DNA from: Marivirga arenosa
GTDB lineage: Bacteria; Bacteroidota; Bacteroidia; Cytophagales; Cyclobacteriaceae
Reading direction: 5' to 3'
Length of the DNA stretch: 64,000 nt
Assembly (NCBI RefSeq): GCF_030503875.2
Contig: NZ_CP129968.2
Span: forward strand, 2,878,001 to 2,942,000
Shown: one piece after another, positions 60,262-64,000 of the stretch
Layout: the number at the start of each line of letters is the position of its first letter
Numbering within the stretch: position 1 is the first letter of the stretch
Program-made: the position numbers and the translations under genes
The notes under the pieces: model-generated
What the model was told of the DNA's origin: nothing
The model's database searches: none
What the model saw: the letters and a program-made list of their open reading frames with translations, nothing else

Positions 60262-60999
60262 ATGCAATACAATATTAAAAATAAGGCATCGCATCTCATA
60301 TTAAATTCCTTCTTAATTATTGGAATATTAGTTTTTTTAACCGGATGTCCTACTCCGCCAGAATTTCCAGATGAACCTACTATAGAATTTGAAGATATTC
60401 AGTTTCGTCAAGAAACAGAACAATCCCCTAGTGGACAACCTTTAAACCAAGATGTAATCAGTGTTACCATAAATTTTGAAGACGGTGATGGGGATTTAGG
60501 TTTACGATCAAGTGAGATTGAACCTCCTTATCAGAATTTTGACATCCCTTTAGATGAAAATGGAGATCTTATCTTTTTTGGCGACTCTCCTGATTTACCA
60601 CCATATAATTTTTATGATTATTTAATAGTATCTGATTCTTTAACAATAAATGGTACAGTCCTGTCAAATGATACATTATATGTTAGATTTAATGAGAGGC
60701 ATTTTAATATCTATATATCATTTTTCTATAAGAGACCAGGGGATTCTGATTATCGTCAGTTTGATTGGGAAAGAGAACCAAGATTTTATCAATCATTTCA
60801 TGGTAGATTTCCTATTCTGAATACGGAAAGCTATGAAAGACCGCTGAACGGATCTTTAACCTATGAAATGAGAAGTGCTGGTTTTCGATCAATATTTCGT
60901 GATTATCCAATGTATTTACAAGTCTATATTTTAGATAGAGCAGGAAATAAAAGTAATACCATCACCACTGACCCCATTAGATTAATAGGCTCACAATAA
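60262..60999 (+). CDS. lipoprotein of unknown function
   Basis: A 245-residue lipoprotein. Lipid Cys29 in LTGCPTPPEFPDEPT after a hydrophobic segment 12-28. The mature part has VTINFEDGDGDLGL, an Asp-rich loop resembling calcium-binding loops in Bacteroidota surface lipoproteins, and a beta-sandwich-like remainder. I know similar proteins with FEDGDGDLG in Bacteroidota but no function. The start codon is only 12 bases from that of the LuxE-like gene, so its promoter must lie within that gene. Confidence 0.8.
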   Translation: MQYNIKNKASHLILNSFLIIGILVFLTGCPTPPEFPDEPTIEFEDIQFRQETEQSPSGQPLNQDVISVTINFEDGDGDLGLRSSEIEPPYQNFDIPLDENGDLIFFGDSPDLPPYNFYDYLIVSDSLTINGTVLSNDTLYVRFNERHFNIYISFFYKRPGDSDYRQFDWEREPRFYQSFHGRFPILNTESYERPLNGSLTYEMRSAGFRSIFRDYPMYLQVYILDRAGNKSNTITTDPIRLIGSQ

Positions 61000-61001
61000 A
61001 A

Positions 61002-61028
61002 AAGCACATGATTAAGAACCATGTGCTT
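61002..61028 (-). terminator. terminator between convergent lipoprotein genes
   Basis: Perfect nine-pair stem (AAGCACATG at 61002-61010, CATGTGCTT at 61020-61028), nine-base loop. The T tract is on the minus-strand side, so it mainly ends the M48 gene; the plus-strand gene may use it too. Confidence 0.8.
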
Positions 61029-61052
61029 ATGAATCGTTTAAACTGAATTAAT

Positions 61053-61949
61053 TTAATTACCAATCTTCATTTTCATCTGAGTTTTTGTGTTAGTCTTATT
61101 AGTTGATGAAGTTGAAACATTATCTAAATTAGGAATTGGATCATTTCCTGCTTTTCTACTTCTAGCATAATATTTCTTAGCTTCGGGTAACAATTTCTTT
61201 AAATCATTTATTCTTGTATCACTACTTGGGTGGGTACTTAAAAATTCAGGCGGAGCACCCGCTGATTTAGCTTTCATTCTTTTCCAAAATTCAGGAGCTT
61301 CTTCAGGATTATAACCTGCTAAAGCCATAAATTTAATACCAAGTTCATCTGCTTCAGATTCATGAAGTCTACTAAATGGCAACATAGCTCCTACTGTACT
61401 TACTCCGGTATAAGCTGTCATAGCAAGAGCTTGAGCTTTTTCTGGTTGCTCTCTCATTAAAACACTTAATAGAACCCCTCCTCCTTGTTGAGCTAAGGCC
61501 TGACTCATTCTTTCTCCACCGTGCTTTGCCACTGCATGGGCCACTTCATGTCCCATTACTACTGCAATTCCAGCTTCGTTTTCACAAACTGGAAGTATCC
61601 CTTCATAAAAAGCAACTTTACCACCTGGCATACACCACGCATTCACAATATTTTCTGCAATCAGGTTAAACTCCCATTCAAAACCCTCAGTAGCACTTGA
61701 CAAGTCGTTTTCCTTTAAATACTCTTCTACAGCATTCTTAATTCTATTTCCTACCTTTTTAACCATAGCAGTTTGTGCAGCATTAGAAGAAAGCTTACTT
61801 TCTTTTAGCACCTGATTATATGAACTAAAGCTTGATGCATTTAATTGACTATTAGGGATTGCATTAAACTGCCTTCTATCCGTTAAAGGTACCTTTTTAC
61901 ATGCTATTACAATTAATAACAATAAGAATAGACTTAATAACTTTTTCAT
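61053..61949 (-). CDS. M48 family metallopeptidase, lipoprotein
   Basis: A 298-residue zinc peptidase. Lipid Cys17 in IVIACKK, so membrane-anchored in the periplasm. The zinc motif HEVAH is His134-Glu135-His138 and the third ligand Glu is in RLHESEADELG. FAHTHPSS type region appears as FLSTHPSSDTRIND. This layout matches LoiP/BepA-like M48 lipoproteins that check outer-membrane proteins. The C-terminal 40 residues are rich in Ser, Thr, Lys and Asn and look unstructured. Confidence 0.92.
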   Translation of the reverse strand: MKKLLSLFLLLLIVIACKKVPLTDRRQFNAIPNSQLNASSFSSYNQVLKESKLSSNAAQTAMVKKVGNRIKNAVEEYLKENDLSSATEGFEWEFNLIAENIVNAWCMPGGKVAFYEGILPVCENEAGIAVVMGHEVAHAVAKHGGERMSQALAQQGGGVLLSVLMREQPEKAQALAMTAYTGVSTVGAMLPFSRLHESEADELGIKFMALAGYNPEEAPEFWKRMKAKSAGAPPEFLSTHPSSDTRINDLKKLLPEAKKYYARSRKAGNDPIPNLDNVSTSSTNKTNTKTQMKMKIGN

Positions 61950-62064
61950 ATTTCAATGTTTAAATACAAATGGTAAAATTACAGTTTAAAATCGCTTAAG
62001 TACCATTGAAAAGAAATCTTTTATAATTTAACGAAACTTTCATTTTTATAGTTAAAAGAAACTA

Positions 62065-62072
62065 TATTTTTG
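62065..62072 (+). promoter_or_regulatory. candidate -7 element of the FAH-family gene
   Basis: TATTTTTG (TAnnTTTG) followed by CATAAAA; the predicted leader before ATG 62089 is about 13 bases. No TTG at the -33 position. Confidence 0.45.
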
Positions 62073-62088
62073 CATAAAATTTCATCTC

Positions 62089-62700
62089 ATGAAGATACTG
62101 GCAATTGGAAGAAATTATGGAGATCACATTAAAGAGCTTAAGAACGAGCGACCTGATGAGCCTGTAATTTTCACAAAACCCGATACTGCCATTCTTAAAA
62201 ATAATGATCCTTTTTATTACCCGCCTTATTCAAATGATATTCATCATGAAGTAGAATTAGTGGTCAGAATTTGTAAAGAAGGTAAATTTGTAAAGGAGGA
62301 ACATTCACATAAATATTACGATAAGATAGGTTTAGGTATTGATTTCACTGCTCGTGATCTTCAAACTAAAGCAAAAGAAAAAGGATTACCATGGGCGATT
62401 GCTAAGGGCTTTAATGGTTCAGCTCCTATTTCAGACTGGATAGAGAAAGGAGAATTTGAGGATATTCAAAATATCAATTTTTCACTTAAAGTTAACGGAG
62501 AATTAAAGCAATCTGGTAATTCGGAATTGATGCTTTTTTCAATTGATTATATTATTTCTTATTTATCAAAGTTTTTTACTTTAAAAACTGGAGACATAAT
62601 ATTCACTGGTACTCCGAAAGGTGTAGGTCCTATTAACATTGGAGATAGACTTGAAGGTTATATTGAAGATAAAAAATTACTTGATTTTGAAATTAAATAA
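62089..62700 (+). CDS. fumarylacetoacetate hydrolase family protein
   Basis: A 203-residue FAH-family enzyme. Metal-binding residues are in HHEVELVVRI (Glu pair) and the Asp in GIDFTARDLQ. The family pattern GDIIFTGTPKGVGPI is at the C-terminal side. Small single-domain members such as this act as acylpyruvases or oxaloacetate decarboxylases; the substrate cannot be told. Start at ATG 62089, after a -7 element. The M23 gene's TTG start lies inside its 3' end, so the two are probably co-expressed. Confidence 0.9.
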   Translation: MKILAIGRNYGDHIKELKNERPDEPVIFTKPDTAILKNNDPFYYPPYSNDIHHEVELVVRICKEGKFVKEEHSHKYYDKIGLGIDFTARDLQTKAKEKGLPWAIAKGFNGSAPISDWIEKGEFEDIQNINFSLKVNGELKQSGNSELMLFSIDYIISYLSKFFTLKTGDIIFTGTPKGVGPINIGDRLEGYIEDKKLLDFEIK

Positions 62701-64000
62701 TTATAAAATAACATTTACCCTTTTCATCCTAAGCTTAGCTTTCACGCTTAAAGCACAAAATTCTGACCCCTACACTTTCCCAATACGTCCAAATAAAACA
62801 AATTTCTTATCCGGTACAATGGGAGAATTACGTTCCTCTCACTTTCATGCTGGTATAGATATTAAAACGGGTGGAAAAATTGGAGAAGCTGTTCATGCAA
62901 CTAAACGAGGATATATAACCCGAATAAAGGTTTCTACTGCAGGATATGGAAATGCATTGTATATGCTTCATCCTGATGGTAACACTTCAGTTTATGCTCA
63001 TTTACATGAGTTTGATGAGGAGATCCAGAAATACGTAAAAGAAGAACAATACAAACAACAAACATTTGAAATCGAATTATTTCCTGAACCTTATCAATTT
63101 TCCTATAAAACTCAGGAAGTGATAGGTGTTTCTGGTAATACAGGAGGATCAATGGGTCCTCATTTGCATTTTGAAATTAGAGATTCTCAACAAAGAGTTC
63201 TGAACCCATTGCATTACGGTTTTAAAGAAATTAGAGATAATATTCCTCCTATTTTGCAAGGCCTTGCAATTAGGCCAATGAATGAAGATTCAAAAGTTGA
63301 AAATGAATTCAAAAGGCAAAATATACCCTACAATAGAACGGGTTTTAATTATACAGTAGAAGATACAATTAATGCAATTGGTGAAATTGGCCTAGAACTA
63401 TGGGGCCATGATAAATTAAATGGATCTGCGAATAAAAATGGAATTAGCATAATTGAAGTGAATGTAAATAATGAACTTCAATACAGACAGAATATTGATG
63501 TGATGAGCTTTGGCTTACAACGCCATATTTTGGTTCATTACCCATATGATGTAAAAATAACATCAGGGGCACGGTATCATAAGCTTTATGTTGATGATGG
63601 AAATAGCCTAAAATATTATGATACCAAAAATGAAAACGGCACGCTAAATATTAAAAATGGAGAGGTGTATAATATTAGCATAAAAATGTTAGACCCGTAT
63701 GGAAATACTAGTAAGCTTGAAATGGTAATCAAAGGAGAGCAAGCTAGGAGCCGATTAGATAAATCGATTGATTTTGAATTAGATGAGTTGGAATACATGG
63801 TAGATGATGATTATCTAAAAATTTATGCTCAGTCCAATTGTAATGATGATGCAGAAGAATTGAATCTCAACTTCGATAAAAAAATCAAAAGCATAAACCC
63901 TTCTTATTATTTAGATAGCGTAGCAGTTTATATTTGGAGTTTAAAAAAAGGTATACCTACCTCAATTTTAAATTGTGAAAAAGGAATGTCAATCAATCCA
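62687..64000 (+). CDS. M23 family metallopeptidase, partial (3' end outside window)
   Basis: A gene of at least 438 codons running off the right edge. It begins with TTG at 62687, inside the last 14 bases of the FAH-family gene; this gives a clear signal peptide (MKLNNYKITFTLFI then LSLAFTLKAQ). No ATG gives an equally good start: the first in-frame one is 45 codons in, after the signal peptide. The M23 peptidase core is HFHAGIDIKTGG (His and Asp ligands), GYGNALYMLHPDG, YAHLHEF and HLHFEIRD (last His pair). A further C-terminal domain follows from about residue 200. M23 enzymes cut peptidoglycan cross-links. The neighbours show no wall genes. Confidence 0.88.
   Translation, partial: MKLNNYKITFTLFILSLAFTLKAQNSDPYTFPIRPNKTNFLSGTMGELRSSHFHAGIDIKTGGKIGEAVHATKRGYITRIKVSTAGYGNALYMLHPDGNTSVYAHLHEFDEEIQKYVKEEQYKQQTFEIELFPEPYQFSYKTQEVIGVSGNTGGSMGPHLHFEIRDSQQRVLNPLHYGFKEIRDNIPPILQGLAIRPMNEDSKVENEFKRQNIPYNRTGFNYTVEDTINAIGEIGLELWGHDKLNGSANKNGISIIEVNVNNELQYRQNIDVMSFGLQRHILVHYPYDVKITSGARYHKLYVDDGNSLKYYDTKNENGTLNIKNGEVYNISIKMLDPYGNTSKLEMVIKGEQARSRLDKSIDFELDELEYMVDDDYLKIYAQSNCNDDAEELNLNFDKKIKSINPSYYLDSVAVYIWSLKKGIPTSILNCEKGMSINP

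Overview
The window reads as a chromosomal segment of a low-GC Bacteroidota, most likely a Cytophagales bacterium; Marivirga-like is my guess from gene content only. Support: several secreted proteins end in type IX secretion (T9SS) sorting domains; signal-peptide and lipoprotein genes are frequent; upstream regions carry the Bacteroidota -7 element TAnnTTTG instead of Shine-Dalgarno signals; and the block bamD-rpoZ-coaBC-DUF4835/porD-recN has the order I know from this phylum. I see no phage, insertion sequence, CRISPR array, rRNA or tRNA. Nearly all bases are explained by about 58 genes; the only gene-free stretch over 300 bases is 2402-2786.

Layout: 1-7 kb holds a cobalamin adenosyltransferase, two secreted proteins, a DUF2202/cytochrome c lipoprotein pair, a SulP anion transporter and a methionine-gamma-lyase-type enzyme with a divergent Lrp/AsnC regulator. 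7.7-19.5 kb has a PIF1-like helicase, miaA, a large hybrid histidine kinase with a separate receiver protein, a PhnP-like hydrolase, an RqcH/NFACT protein and a UvrD/PcrA helicase. 19.7-28 kb has two more histidine kinases, a DUF3109 protein, an exonuclease, mpl and dnaB. 28-36 kb is metabolic: oxidoreductase, sterol-desaturase-family protein, an aldehyde dehydrogenase/DUF779 unit with a divergent AraC regulator, glutaminase and an MFS transporter.

The most interesting part is 36.3-42.4 kb on the minus strand: an MbnH-like di-heme protein, an MbnP-like lipoprotein, a four-domain fasciclin lipoprotein, a LytS/LytTR two-component pair and a small membrane protein. A 21-bp-period direct repeat lies between the MbnP gene and the fasciclin gene, the spacing typical of LytTR sites. 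This could be a surface metal-binding or tryptophan-oxidising system with its own regulator; the function is inferred, not shown.

42.5-64 kb is mostly housekeeping: aminopeptidase P, Lon N-domain protein, a 1065-residue T9SS protein, mdh, tilS, an OstA-like protein, the bamD-to-recN block, a LuxE-like acyl-protein synthetase, an M48 lipoprotein, a fumarylacetoacetase-family protein and, running off the right edge, an M23 peptidase with a TTG start.

Recurring themes: seven genes appear to start with TTG (miaA, three histidine kinases, the PhnP-like gene, glsA and the M23 gene); three -7 elements lie only 4-7 bases from the start codon, suggesting near-leaderless mRNAs; and the mpl-dnaB intergenic region is dense with repeats and palindromes. 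Promoter and operator calls rest on motif matching by eye.
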